Assembly (NCBI GenBank): GCA_020635995.1
Contig: JACJYS010000001.1
Coordinates: 248,001-312,000 of the forward strand
Length of the DNA: 64,000 nucleotides
From: Chitinophagales bacterium
Lineage (GTDB): Bacteria; Bacteroidota; Bacteroidia; Chitinophagales; UBA8649
Direction: 5' to 3'
Shown here: piece after piece, positions 1 through 8,619 of the stretch
How the letters are laid out: the number at the start of each line of letters is the position of its first letter
How positions within the stretch are numbered: position 1 is the first letter of the stretch
The notes under the pieces: model-generated
The model's database searches: none
What the model saw: only the letters and a program-made list of their open reading frames with translations
Told to the model about the DNA's origin: nothing
Program-made: the position numbers and the translations under genes

Positions 1-411
1 TTAGTTATAACTCCGGGCGGAAGTGCTTTAGAGTTAGACGGACCTGAAGGATCACCTCTTGCTAATGGAAATCACACTTTTAACAAAGGATATATCTATG
101 GTTGTACAGATTATTTAGTTGACTGTGATGACGATACTAATGTAGATATTACAAATATATACTTTAACGGTGTGCCTTCTGGCGATACGCTTGTAGCTTC
201 TATAGGAGATGTCATTGCTGCGGGAAGTACTATTAGCAACTGGCAATATACTATGAACAGCTCTTACAATGCATCTGCCGTGTTTTATGAAGTACCTGCG
301 ACTAACTTAACCAGCGTAGCAGCAAATGCTTTCACTACAGGATTTGACGCTTCAGTATTTGGTTGGACATGGGCTTCTCAATATGGCGAATTAAGCAACA
401 TAGGATTATAA
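1..411 (+). CDS. Secreted/surface protein, 3' end only (5' truncated by window edge)
   Basis: The frame is open from the first base, so this is the last 136 residues of a longer protein; the internal ATG/GTG starts are not the real start. It is rich in Gly, Ser, Asp and Asn and looks like an extracellular all-beta protein (an acidic DCDDDT stretch, alternating hydrophobics). The C-terminal part (VFGWTWASQYGEL) has the aromatic-rich look of the unassigned exported proteins often found next to TonB receptors in Bacteroidota; that comparison is from memory. No T9SS sorting tail or membrane segment is visible. It lies 105 bases upstream of the TonB receptor on the same strand but is followed by a strong hairpin terminator, so the two are probably partners in function rather than one tight transcript. 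Function unknown. Confidence 0.75.
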   Translation, partial: LVITPGGSALELDGPEGSPLANGNHTFNKGYIYGCTDYLVDCDDDTNVDITNIYFNGVPSGDTLVASIGDVIAAGSTISNWQYTMNSSYNASAVFYEVPATNLTSVAANAFTTGFDASVFGWTWASQYGELSNIGL

Positions 412-449
412 GAAATAGAGGATTTATTTAAACATATTATTATCAACTC

Positions 450-495
450 GCTTAGAGCTTGCTTTTTTAAGGCAGGCTCTAAGCATTTTATTAAA
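450..495 (+). terminator. Hairpin terminator after the partial secreted protein
   Basis: Arms 450-462 and 472-484 form a 13-bp stem (one G-U pair) with a 9-base T-rich loop, followed by an AT-rich tail. It sits between two co-directional genes and could attenuate rather than fully stop transcription into the receptor gene. Confidence 0.7.
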
Positions 496-516
496 ACGAC
501 AAATTATACTTAATTA

Positions 517-3429
517 ATGGGAAAAAATTTACTATCAATAATTGCACTTTTAGCATTATGTTTTACCACTGTTTTTAGCCAAAATGGAACTATTAGAGGC
601 TCAGTATTAGAAGAAGCTACAGGAGAAGGACTAATAGGCGTTACTGTGGTAATAGACGGAACTACAAAAGGAACAATTACCGATTTTGATGGTCATTTTT
701 CAATTTCGGCAGAACCTGGAACCTACGCCATAAAAGCATCTTTTATTTCTTACCAAACCATAAGAATAGAAAATGTAGTAGTAAAACCTAATGAAGTTAC
801 ACTACTAAATAACATAATAATGAAATCGGATGATGAGGAGCTTTCAGAGGTGGTAGTAACAGCTAAAAGAATAGAAACATCTGAGGCGGCAGTAATGACT
901 ATAAAAAGAAAATCTATTGAAATATTAGACGGAATTTCTGCCGAGCAAATACAAATGACAGGAGATGGAACAGCTGTAGAAGCCGCTAAGCGTGTTACGG
1001 GTGTTTCTGTAGAAGGAGGTAAATATGTTTATATAAGAGGCTTAGGCGATAGATATTCTAAAACTACATTTAATGGAATGGATATTCCGGGCTTAGACCC
1101 CGATAGAAATACCTTGCAATTAGATATTTTCCCTACCAATTTAATAGGAAACTTAATGGTTTCAAAAAACTTTACAGCAGATAAATCGGCAGATTTTACA
1201 GGTGGTTTGTTGGATATAGAAACCAAAGATTTTCCAGACCAGCGTATTATTAGTTTCTCTTTAGATGTGGGTTACAATCCCAATATGCACTTTAAAAAAG
1301 ATTATTTAAGCTACCAAACCAGCAAAACCGACTTTTTAGGTTTTGATAATGGCTCAAGAGCTTTGCCAAGTGAAGTGCAGGCTATTGAAAATTCAAAAGG
1401 AAGATTTCCCTACCCCAATGTAAACCCCAATGATGAAGTATTTAAGTTAAGCAATAGCTTTAATAAAGACCTTGGTGTAGATAAAAAAATGAGCATTTTA
1501 GATTTTAGTGGAAGTTTTACTATTGGCAATCAATACGATATTAAAAAAGACTCCGAAACAGGCTCAAGCAATAAAAAACTGGGTTATATTTTCTCTTTAT
1601 CTTACAAATCTGATTATAAATATTATGATGATGTAACTTATGGAGAATACCAAAGACTTGCCGACCCCAACGAAAAAGAATTAATAGACGTAAACATTTT
1701 TAAAGGAGCTTATGGCGAAAGAACATTTCTTTTAGGTGGATTAGCAGGCTTAGCATATAAAAACAGAACTTCAAAATATAGATTTACCGTATTACGCTTA
1801 CAAAGTGGCACAAGCCGTGCCGGGCAGTTTTCTTTATACAATAATGGCGATGCAGGCGTAGGAGCTTCCGGCTACACAGGCATTTCAGATAACTTAGAAT
1901 ATAACGAACGTTCTTTAACCAACTTTATGCTGGGAGGCGAACACTCAATAAAAGAAAATAAATGGGAAATGAAATGGGGGTTATCGCCTACACTATCTAC
2001 ATCAAAAGACCCCGATATACGTTCTACAGCATTTACCAATAAAAATGACGAATTATTATTTAGTGCCGGAGATGCAGGATTTCCTACAAGAATATGGCGT
2101 TCATTAAATGAATATAACGTTCCGGTAAAATTGGATATTACCAATAATTACACCTTGTTTAAAAGAGATGCTAAAGTAAAATTTGGAGCAAGCCATGTTT
2201 ATAAAAATAGAAACTATGAAATTTTAACCTACAATTTAAGTTCAAATACCACTTTAAATAATCAAAGCTGGACAGGTGACCCCGATGATGTTTTAAATGA
2301 AGAAAATCTTTTCCCTAACGGCACAAATCAAATGTATTTTGAGTCGGGAAACTCACGCCCCAATGCCAACCAGTATAGTGCCAACTCTAACACTACAGGG
2401 TTTTATGCTTCTACAGAAGTAAGCCCTGCCAAAAAACTAAAAACCGTAATTGGTCTTAGAATGGAATACTTTGCATTAAGACATACGGGAAGAGATATTT
2501 CTCAAACTAATGTTTTAGATAACAAAAAAGTACTTTCTTCATTTGATTTCTTTCCTACAGCAAACTTAATTTATGCTATTACTGAAAAACAAAATTTGCG
2601 TATATCTTATGCTCGTACCATAGCACGACCATCGTTTAAAGAAATGTCTTATGCTTCTATTGTAGATCCTTTTACCAGCAGAATTTTTGATGGAGGCATG
2701 TTTGCTATTGGCGATTGGGATGGAAATTTACACGAAACTTACATCAACAATGTTGATTTACGTTGGGAATATTTTATGAATAAAGGTCAAGTACTCTCTT
2801 TATCAGGTTTTTTTAAACATTTTAAAGACCCTATAGAATTAGTAAGAATACCAGAGCAACAAACTACTATAGAATATCAGCCACGAAATGTGGGAACAGG
2901 AATGGTATTTGGTTTAGAAGCAGAATTTCGTAAAAACTTAGGTTTTATTACTCCGGCTTTAGATAATCTTTATATCAATGGGAATATAACGGGAGTTTAT
3001 TCTGTAATAGATATGACCGACACAGAATATAATGCCCGTAAAACAAGAGAAAGAACAGGAGAAACTATTGATAAAAAGCGTGTTATGGCGGGGCAAGCTC
3101 CTTATGTTATTAATGCAGGTATCAGTTATTTTAATCATAATTTAGGCTTAGATGTAGGTTTGTTTTATAATGTAAAAGGGAAAACTTTATTTTTAGTAGG
3201 CAATGGCTTAAATCCGGATGTATATGTTACTCCATTTCATAATTTAAACTTTAAAGCCTCTCAACTATTTGGCAAAGAAAAAAGGTGGAAATGTAGCGTA
3301 TCTATAGATAATATTATAGGAGATGATAGACTTTGGCAGTATGAATCTTTTGAAGCTACTCCGCAGATTTATGAACAAAGAAAACCAGGAAGACTGTTTT
3401 CTGTGGGTTTTAGTTATACCTTGAAATAA
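517..3429 (+). CDS. TonB-dependent outer-membrane receptor with carboxypeptidase-like N-terminal domain
   Basis: A 970-residue outer-membrane active transporter. Residues 1-21 form a signal peptide (ends VFSQ). Residues about 25-105 are a carboxypeptidase-regulatory-like beta sandwich (IRGSVLEEATGEGLIGVTV and GTITDFDGHFSI are typical). The plug domain lies at about 110-245 (VEVVVTAKR-like TonB-box region at 111-117, then YIRGLGDRYSKTTFNGMDIP). The rest is a beta-barrel with many aromatic, alternating strands. This is the class with the 'RGLGDRY' plug found in Bacteroidota, not a SusC with its usual SusD partner: no SusD gene follows. Substrate unknown. Transport would be energised through TonB-ExbBD; an ExbBD operon is at 48.9-51.2 kb, though a link to it is inference. 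Confidence 0.93.
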   Translation: MGKNLLSIIALLALCFTTVFSQNGTIRGSVLEEATGEGLIGVTVVIDGTTKGTITDFDGHFSISAEPGTYAIKASFISYQTIRIENVVVKPNEVTLLNNIIMKSDDEELSEVVVTAKRIETSEAAVMTIKRKSIEILDGISAEQIQMTGDGTAVEAAKRVTGVSVEGGKYVYIRGLGDRYSKTTFNGMDIPGLDPDRNTLQLDIFPTNLIGNLMVSKNFTADKSADFTGGLLDIETKDFPDQRIISFSLDVGYNPNMHFKKDYLSYQTSKTDFLGFDNGSRALPSEVQAIENSKGRFPYPNVNPNDEVFKLSNSFNKDLGVDKKMSILDFSGSFTIGNQYDIKKDSETGSSNKKLGYIFSLSYKSDYKYYDDVTYGEYQRLADPNEKELIDVNIFKGAYGERTFLLGGLAGLAYKNRTSKYRFTVLRLQSGTSRAGQFSLYNNGDAGVGASGYTGISDNLEYNERSLTNFMLGGEHSIKENKWEMKWGLSPTLSTSKDPDIRSTAFTNKNDELLFSAGDAGFPTRIWRSLNEYNVPVKLDITNNYTLFKRDAKVKFGASHVYKNRNYEILTYNLSSNTTLNNQSWTGDPDDVLNEENLFPNGTNQMYFESGNSRPNANQYSANSNTTGFYASTEVSPAKKLKTVIGLRMEYFALRHTGRDISQTNVLDNKKVLSSFDFFPTANLIYAITEKQNLRISYARTIARPSFKEMSYASIVDPFTSRIFDGGMFAIGDWDGNLHETYINNVDLRWEYFMNKGQVLSLSGFFKHFKDPIELVRIPEQQTTIEYQPRNVGTGMVFGLEAEFRKNLGFITPALDNLYINGNITGVYSVIDMTDTEYNARKTRERTGETIDKKRVMAGQAPYVINAGISYFNHNLGLDVGLFYNVKGKTLFLVGNGLNPDVYVTPFHNLNFKASQLFGKEKRWKCSVSIDNIIGDDRLWQYESFEATPQIYEQRKPGRLFSVGFSYTLK

Positions 3430-3512
3430 TACTAATGGTATGATTGTTCTAAACGACTATTAAAACGGTATAATTTTTCATTCTTCAAAATTTCCGACAT
3501 TACACGGCACGA

Positions 3513-3553
3513 TTGTCATAGCGGACGTAATGAAGTGGAGTTCCGCTATCTCA
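3513..3553 (+). repeat. Short palindromic intergenic repeat, copy 1
   Basis: The copy begins TTGTCATAGCGGACG and ends TTCCGCTATCTC. ATAGCGGA and TCCGCTAT at its ends are perfect inverted repeats, so it can fold into a hairpin. It belongs with copies 2 and 3 downstream. REP/MITE-like; no transposase nearby. Confidence 0.75.
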
Positions 3554-3572
3554 TACATTATAAAACAAACAT

Positions 3573-3620
3573 TGAGATGGCGGATAAGGTCATTCGTTCC
3601 TCATGACTTTCCGCCATGAC
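3573..3620 (-). repeat. Short palindromic intergenic repeat, copy 2, inverted orientation
   Basis: Read on the minus strand it starts GTCATGGCGGA and ends TCCGCCATCTCA, the same outer arms as copy 1 but with A-T changed to G-C on both sides of the stem. The inside of the element has diverged (a GGAACGAATGACC segment). The stem is kept although the sequence changes. Confidence 0.7.
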
Positions 3621-3634
3621 ACTACACAACACGG

Positions 3635-3693
3635 TTGTCATAGCGGACGTAATGAAGAGCCTGCATGCCGAACGCATGGAGTTCTGCTATCTC
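3635..3693 (+). repeat. Short palindromic intergenic repeat, copy 3
   Basis: The first 23 bases are identical to copy 1. It then carries about 19 extra bases before the shared tail (TGGAGTTCTGCTATCTC, one base different from copy 1). That one change still allows a G-U pair in the stem. The 346 bases between the receptor gene and the next start (3430-3775) hold only these repeats and a promoter box. Confidence 0.72.
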
Positions 3694-3764
3694 TTTCTAC
3701 AATAAGTCCTCTTTTGAATACCAATTTTTAAATAAATGCAAAACGAGCAACATGCTTTTCTGTG

Positions 3765-3772
3765 TATATTTG
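3765..3772 (+). promoter_or_regulatory. -7 box TATATTTG for the next gene
   Basis: Matches the Bacteroidota -7 consensus TAnnTTTG. It ends 3 bases before the ATG at 3776 (6 before the one at 3779), so the transcript would have almost no leader. No clear -33 element was seen. Confidence 0.5.
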
Positions 3773-3775
3773 CTA

Positions 3776-5800
3776 ATGATGAGGCTTATAGTTTTAGTTG
3801 TTTTATTATTGGGAATGCAAAATAGTATTTCAGCTCAATTGTATTTAGATAAAGAGCAAGAGAGAATAGCAAATATTTGTAATGAGACAACAGATACCTC
3901 ATGCCAAAGTATTATTACACACTTAGCTTCAATAAAAGAAACTTTAAAAGATACAAGTTTTAACACAGCATACGTTAACGACCTAAGTATCAAACTGTTT
4001 TATGATTTAAAAAGAATAAACAATACAGATACTTTACTTTTTCAGCAAGTTTCAAATAAATTTTTACTGATAAATAATTATCTAAACGCTATAACTGCAA
4101 GTGATGAAAAAAGCTTTTTTAAAAACAATAAAAAAGCTACCATACTTTCGGTTATTAACTATTTGCAAAGCACAGCTGAGTTAAATGAATTTATAAAAAA
4201 CTTAGCAGAAGACCAGCCAAAGTTGTTTTTATCTAACTATTATGCATTTGAAAACAGCACACTTAAAGAAAAACTGCTTACAAAAATTGCTACAAATAAT
4301 CCTATTTTAATAAAAAGATATTTAGGTAGCAATAATAGCATTAGAACTGCTATAATAAACAGTAAATCAGATACTTTAGCTTTAATAAATACCATATATA
4401 AGCAAGCAAGCTCTCTGAGTAATGCCTTTTATTTAATGCAAAAAATAATAGATAATGAGCTTAGCATTCAGCAAGCAGACAGTATAGGAAAAAATGATAA
4501 TTATTTATTTAAAACCTTGATAAATATCTCTAAAAATGAAAATGCAATAGCAAAAACGGCTGTTGATGATAAATTAAGTCATTTAAGCACTTTAATTATT
4601 CGCCCTATAAATGCCGCTTATGAGCAACACGAAAGTTCTACAAGATTTAAACCTCTTGAAAAATATAATGCAACAGAACTCTACACCTTAATGATTTACA
4701 GCGAAGAAGAAATTTTCACGTCAACTTTTGAAGGGACTTATAATCTGTTTTTAAAAAAACTTGAAAGTAATAAACAAGATGGATATACTTTTTTGCAAGA
4801 AATGAATTTTAATGAGTTCAGAACTTTCGTAAAAATGTGTGCAGGTTATGGTCGCTTAAGTTCTTTTTTAAACACCATGACCCTTGCTAATAAAGAACGG
4901 TTATTGCATAAATTCCTAAATTTAAAAAACACGTCTAATCTATTAAAAGATGCCGTTAGCATAGCCGATGCCATTGGAAGTATAAATGACGAAACGCTAC
5001 AAACATATATAGAAAAAGATTTGCTCAGCAATTATAGACAAACTGATAACAAAAAAATAAAATTAGCTTATGGTTTACTTATTAATCTTTTTGCACCAAA
5101 GGCTACAACTTTAAAAAATGAATATGATAGTATAGCTCAAAATTATCAAATTCAATCCTTGGGAAGTGTTGATAGCATGGCTTTGTTTGGCAAAGATGGC
5201 GTACACACACAAGTACATTTATTTTATGACGATGAAGATGGTATTACATCATTTGCCACTTTCTTACAGACTTTCCCTGCTAAAAATTGGAATATAGAAG
5301 ACAAAAAAACTTATGTGAAAATAAGTAGTAAAACAGGAAATGCTGTAGTAATATATGCCAATAAAGCCAAGTTTGAGAAAGAGGGAATGAAAGCCATTGA
5401 CGAACTTTTACTTAAGGAACACACAGAAGTAGAAATGCTGGTACATCGTGGGCATAGTTTTTATGTAAATACCAGCTTAGAAAAACTGCGTGAAGAAACC
5501 AAAATAGTATTGTTAGGCTCGTGTGGTGGTTATCATCAAATACTTAATATATTAGAAAAAGCTCCCGATGCTCAAATTATAGCCACTAAGCAAGTGGGAA
5601 GCTATACTATAAATAACCCCTTAGTTTTAGATATAGCAGAATGGGTGCGACAAGGAAAAAACATAGAGTGGGAAGCTTTTTGGAAAAATTTTTCTGACTC
5701 TATACAGTCCGGTTATGCTAAAGAAAAACTGGATGAATATATTCCTCCTCACAAAAACTTGGGAGCAGCATTTATAAAGGCTTATAAAGCGTATGAGTAA
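3776..5800 (+). CDS. Secreted protein of unknown function with a C-terminal His-Cys, clan CD-like motif
   Basis: I chose ATG 3776 (674 residues) over an open frame from 3665, because the upstream part crosses the intergenic repeats and because residues from 3776 (MMRLIVLVVLLLGMQNSISAQ) form a clean signal peptide. About residues 25-470 are alpha-helical and low in recognisable motifs. The last 200 residues look like a globular enzyme fold. VEMLVHRGHSF (His560) is followed 23 residues later by VLLGSCGGY (Cys583). A hydrophobic strand ending in a GH-type His, then a hydrophobic strand ending G-x-C with short spacing, is the layout of clan CD peptidases such as CHAT and separase. This is inference from layout; the protein could be unrelated. 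No T9SS sorting tail. It is a single gene, convergent with ilvA. Confidence 0.7.
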   Translation: MMRLIVLVVLLLGMQNSISAQLYLDKEQERIANICNETTDTSCQSIITHLASIKETLKDTSFNTAYVNDLSIKLFYDLKRINNTDTLLFQQVSNKFLLINNYLNAITASDEKSFFKNNKKATILSVINYLQSTAELNEFIKNLAEDQPKLFLSNYYAFENSTLKEKLLTKIATNNPILIKRYLGSNNSIRTAIINSKSDTLALINTIYKQASSLSNAFYLMQKIIDNELSIQQADSIGKNDNYLFKTLINISKNENAIAKTAVDDKLSHLSTLIIRPINAAYEQHESSTRFKPLEKYNATELYTLMIYSEEEIFTSTFEGTYNLFLKKLESNKQDGYTFLQEMNFNEFRTFVKMCAGYGRLSSFLNTMTLANKERLLHKFLNLKNTSNLLKDAVSIADAIGSINDETLQTYIEKDLLSNYRQTDNKKIKLAYGLLINLFAPKATTLKNEYDSIAQNYQIQSLGSVDSMALFGKDGVHTQVHLFYDDEDGITSFATFLQTFPAKNWNIEDKKTYVKISSKTGNAVVIYANKAKFEKEGMKAIDELLLKEHTEVEMLVHRGHSFYVNTSLEKLREETKIVLLGSCGGYHQILNILEKAPDAQIIATKQVGSYTINNPLVLDIAEWVRQGKNIEWEAFWKNFSDSIQSGYAKEKLDEYIPPHKNLGAAFIKAYKAYE

Positions 5801-5812
5801 TTATTGCGTATT

Positions 5813-7060
5813 CTACTTAGCTAAAAAATCAAATAGCATTTTATTTTCGTTAACTATTTCGTAGCTAAAGCCTTCTTTATCTAATCTTTTAATTAAAGCA
5901 TTATAGTTTTCTTTGTTTAGTACTTCTATACCTATCATGCCCGGCACAGTATCTCCACTGGTTTTATTTGATTTATATTCTATTAAAGAAATTTCATCAT
6001 TTGGTCCCAAAATTTTGGTTACAAAATCTTTAAAACTGCCTGCCCTTCTTGGAAAATTAACTATAAAATAATGCTTTAACCCTTCAAAAAGCATAGAGCG
6101 TTCTTTAATTTCTTCCATTCGGGTTATGTCATTATTGCCACCACTTATAACACAAACTATTGTTTTGCCTTTTATTTTATCTTTATAATAATCTAAAGCC
6201 GCTATAGACAATGCCCCTGAAGGTTCTAAAACAATGGCATCATCATTATACATTTGTAGTATAACGGTGCAGGTTTTTCCTTCCGGCACAAGTACAATAT
6301 CATCTAATACTGTTTTACAAATTTCATAGGTTAAATTGCCTACTTTTGCTACGGCTGCCCCATCTACAAATTTGTCCATATTTTGCAGTCGGGTAACTTT
6401 CCCCTTCTCAAAAGAAAGTTTCATGCTGGCAGCACCTGTTGGTTCTACACCTATTATTTTGGTGCTGGGACTTACTTGCTTAAAATAACTTCCCACACCC
6501 GATGCCAATCCGCCACCACCTATAGGCACAAAAAGATAATCTATAGACTCGGGTTCTTGCTCGTATATTTCTTTAGCTACAGTTCCTTGTCCTTCTATTA
6601 TTTTTTCATCGTCAAAAGGTTGAATAAAAACTTTATTAGTTTCTTCTTCGTGCTTTTTAGCTTCGGCATAGGCATCGTCAAAAGTATCGCCTACTAATAT
6701 TACTTCTGTATATTCTTTGCCAAACTGCTTTACCTTTTCTACCTTTTGCATAGGTGCAGTTTTAGGCATAAAAATAGTTCCTTTTATTTTTAGTAAAGCA
6801 CAAGAAATGGCAACACCTTGAGCATGGTTTCCCGCACTGGCACATACTACGCCACGCTGGCGTTCTTCACTAGATAAAGAAGAAATTTTATTGAAAGCTC
6901 CTCTTATTTTGTAACTTCTTCCATACTGTAAATCTTCTCTTTTTAATAAAACTTTACACCCATATTTTTCAGAAAGTGTTCGGTTTTCTTCTAAAGGTGT
7001 AGTTTTTATAAATTTGTTAATTTTATGATTTACTTCTAATATTTTCTGAACTGAAATCAT
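5813..7060 (-). CDS. ilvA: Threonine dehydratase (threonine ammonia-lyase)
   Basis: A 415-residue PLP enzyme that converts threonine to 2-oxobutanoate and ammonia, the first step of isoleucine synthesis. The PLP lysine is K51 in GRSYKIRGAFNK. The Gly-rich phosphate loop (IGGGGLASG) and the serine/threonine-dehydratase start (TPLEENRTLSEKYG) are present. The C-terminal 80 residues (FPRRAGSFKDFVTKILGP onward) form one ACT-like regulatory domain, as in the shorter ilvA class, so feedback control by branched-chain amino acids is likely. No other ilv gene is nearby. The gene is divergent from the MATE transporter, with both promoters in 87 bases. Confidence 0.93.
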   Translation of the reverse strand: MISVQKILEVNHKINKFIKTTPLEENRTLSEKYGCKVLLKREDLQYGRSYKIRGAFNKISSLSSEERQRGVVCASAGNHAQGVAISCALLKIKGTIFMPKTAPMQKVEKVKQFGKEYTEVILVGDTFDDAYAEAKKHEEETNKVFIQPFDDEKIIEGQGTVAKEIYEQEPESIDYLFVPIGGGGLASGVGSYFKQVSPSTKIIGVEPTGAASMKLSFEKGKVTRLQNMDKFVDGAAVAKVGNLTYEICKTVLDDIVLVPEGKTCTVILQMYNDDAIVLEPSGALSIAALDYYKDKIKGKTIVCVISGGNNDITRMEEIKERSMLFEGLKHYFIVNFPRRAGSFKDFVTKILGPNDEISLIEYKSNKTSGDTVPGMIGIEVLNKENYNALIKRLDKEGFSYEIVNENKMLFDFLAK

Positions 7061-7085
7061 TTTTATTCGGTTTAGTTTGGTATTG

Positions 7086-7093
7086 CAAAGCTA
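7086..7093 (-). promoter_or_regulatory. -7 box TAGCTTTG for ilvA
   Basis: Matches TAnnTTTG on the minus strand, 25 bases upstream of the ilvA start. It lies 14 bases from the opposing MATE promoter box, so the two polymerase sites overlap. Confidence 0.5.
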
Positions 7094-7106
7094 TTACTTA
7101 TTGCGG

Positions 7107-7114
7107 TATATTTG
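7107..7114 (+). promoter_or_regulatory. -7 box TATATTTG for the MATE gene
   Basis: Matches TAnnTTTG on the plus strand, upstream of both candidate starts (TTG 7148, ATG 7178) of the transporter. Confidence 0.5.
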
Positions 7115-7147
7115 CAATTAAATATCTCATTTTAAAATCTTTAGTAT

Positions 7148-8509
7148 TTGAGCAAACATAAACATCAGAGTGAAAAAATGGGCGTTTTGTCTATTCCTAA
7201 ACTACTGTTAGAGCAGAGTTTGCCTGCATCTTTAGGTATTTTAGTACTATCAATATACAATATTGTTGATTCTATTTTTGTAGGAAAATTTGTAGGCACT
7301 ATGGCATTGGGAGCTGTAGCAGTAGTATTGCCTATTACTTTTTTTATTTCTGCATTAGGAATGGCTGTAGGCGTAGGCGGTGGTTCTATAATAAGCAGAA
7401 GTTTAGGAGCAAAAAACTACGAAAAAGCCTATGAAACTTTTGGAAATCAAACACTTATTACAGTTGGTTTATCATCTATTGTAGCATTTGTTAGCTTCTT
7501 TTTTTTAGATGAAATTATTTTGCTTTTTGGTGGCAAAGGCGAGCTGATGGAACCCGCTAAGGTTTATTTTAAAATAATACTGCCGAGTGTGCCATTTTTG
7601 GCGTGGGCTATGATGAGCAATAATGTATTTAGAGCAGAAGGATTGCCCAAAATAGCTATGATAACCATGTTTATTCCTGCTATAGTTAATTTTATTTTAG
7701 ATCCTTTGTTTATAGTGGTGTTTGACTGGGGACTGGCAGGTGCCGCTTGGGCTACAAGCATAGCTTATTTTATAAGTGGAATTTTTACTTTCTTTTATTT
7801 TATAAAAGGAGGCTCGCAAATGAGCTTAAAGTTTAAATACTTGAAAATTAAATACGAAATAGCTCGTGAAATAATAGAAATAGGAGGTGTAACCTTTGTA
7901 CGACAAGCTACCGTAAGTTTATTGGCTATAGTTTTAAATAATTCATTGTTTCATTACGGAGCCGAAATGGCTGTTTCTGCTTATGGCATTATAAGCCGAC
8001 TGATGATGTTTGCCAATTTCCCCGTTTTTGGCTTAACGCAAGGATTTTTACCTATTGCTGGTTATAATTATGGTGCTAAACAATGGCTTCGGGTTAGAGA
8101 AACTATAATAAAATCAATACTTTATGGAGTAGTTATAGCTACTGTAACTTTTGCCATTTTAATGGCTTTCCCAGAGCAAATTGTAAAATTATTTACCAAC
8201 GATAGTGCGCTTATACAACAGTCTGCTCCTGCACTTAGGTTAGTGTTTTTGCTAACGCCATTTTTAATTATTCAGCTCATTTCTTCAGCTTATTATCAGG
8301 CTATAGGAAAAGCTTTGCCCGCATTAATACTTACTTTGCTAAAACAAGGAATTTTTCTTATTCCACTGGTGCTACTTTTACCTAAATATTTAGGACTGCA
8401 AGGTATATGGTATGCTTTCCCTTTGGCAGATTTGTTAACTTCCTTAGTTTCGGGAGTATTTATTTCTATTTCTTTGGGAAAACTAAAGCTAATGCACAAT
8501 AGAATATAG
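7148..8509 (+). CDS. MATE-family multidrug/Na+ antiporter
   Basis: An inner-membrane transporter of about 453 residues with about 12 membrane helices in two similar halves. The start of the fold (PKLLLEQSLPASLGILVLSIYNIVDSIFVG) is typical of the MepA-like/DinF-like branch of MATE proteins, which export cationic drugs by H+ or Na+ exchange. Two starts are possible: TTG 7148 and ATG 7178 (10 codons later). Family members usually carry a short polar leader before the conserved LSIPKLL stretch, which favours TTG 7148, but an ATG start is not excluded. Single gene, same strand as the TPR gene 110 bases downstream. Substrate unknown. Confidence 0.9.
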   Translation: MSKHKHQSEKMGVLSIPKLLLEQSLPASLGILVLSIYNIVDSIFVGKFVGTMALGAVAVVLPITFFISALGMAVGVGGGSIISRSLGAKNYEKAYETFGNQTLITVGLSSIVAFVSFFFLDEIILLFGGKGELMEPAKVYFKIILPSVPFLAWAMMSNNVFRAEGLPKIAMITMFIPAIVNFILDPLFIVVFDWGLAGAAWATSIAYFISGIFTFFYFIKGGSQMSLKFKYLKIKYEIAREIIEIGGVTFVRQATVSLLAIVLNNSLFHYGAEMAVSAYGIISRLMMFANFPVFGLTQGFLPIAGYNYGAKQWLRVRETIIKSILYGVVIATVTFAILMAFPEQIVKLFTNDSALIQQSAPALRLVFLLTPFLIIQLISSAYYQAIGKALPALILTLLKQGIFLIPLVLLLPKYLGLQGIWYAFPLADLLTSLVSGVFISISLGKLKLMHNRI

Positions 8510-8619
8510 CACACGAAGCATGTAAATAAAACAAAAGTTAACAAATACTACAATAGCAAGTTTTGAAGCCTTTGAAATATTATTGTATTTTTACAAACTA
8601 TCCTTTACGAACTATAAGC

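Noticed and set aside
3665..3775. N-terminal extension of the His-Cys protein starting at ATG 3665
   Set aside because: This part overlaps repeat copy 3 and the promoter box, and the signal peptide begins only at 3776.
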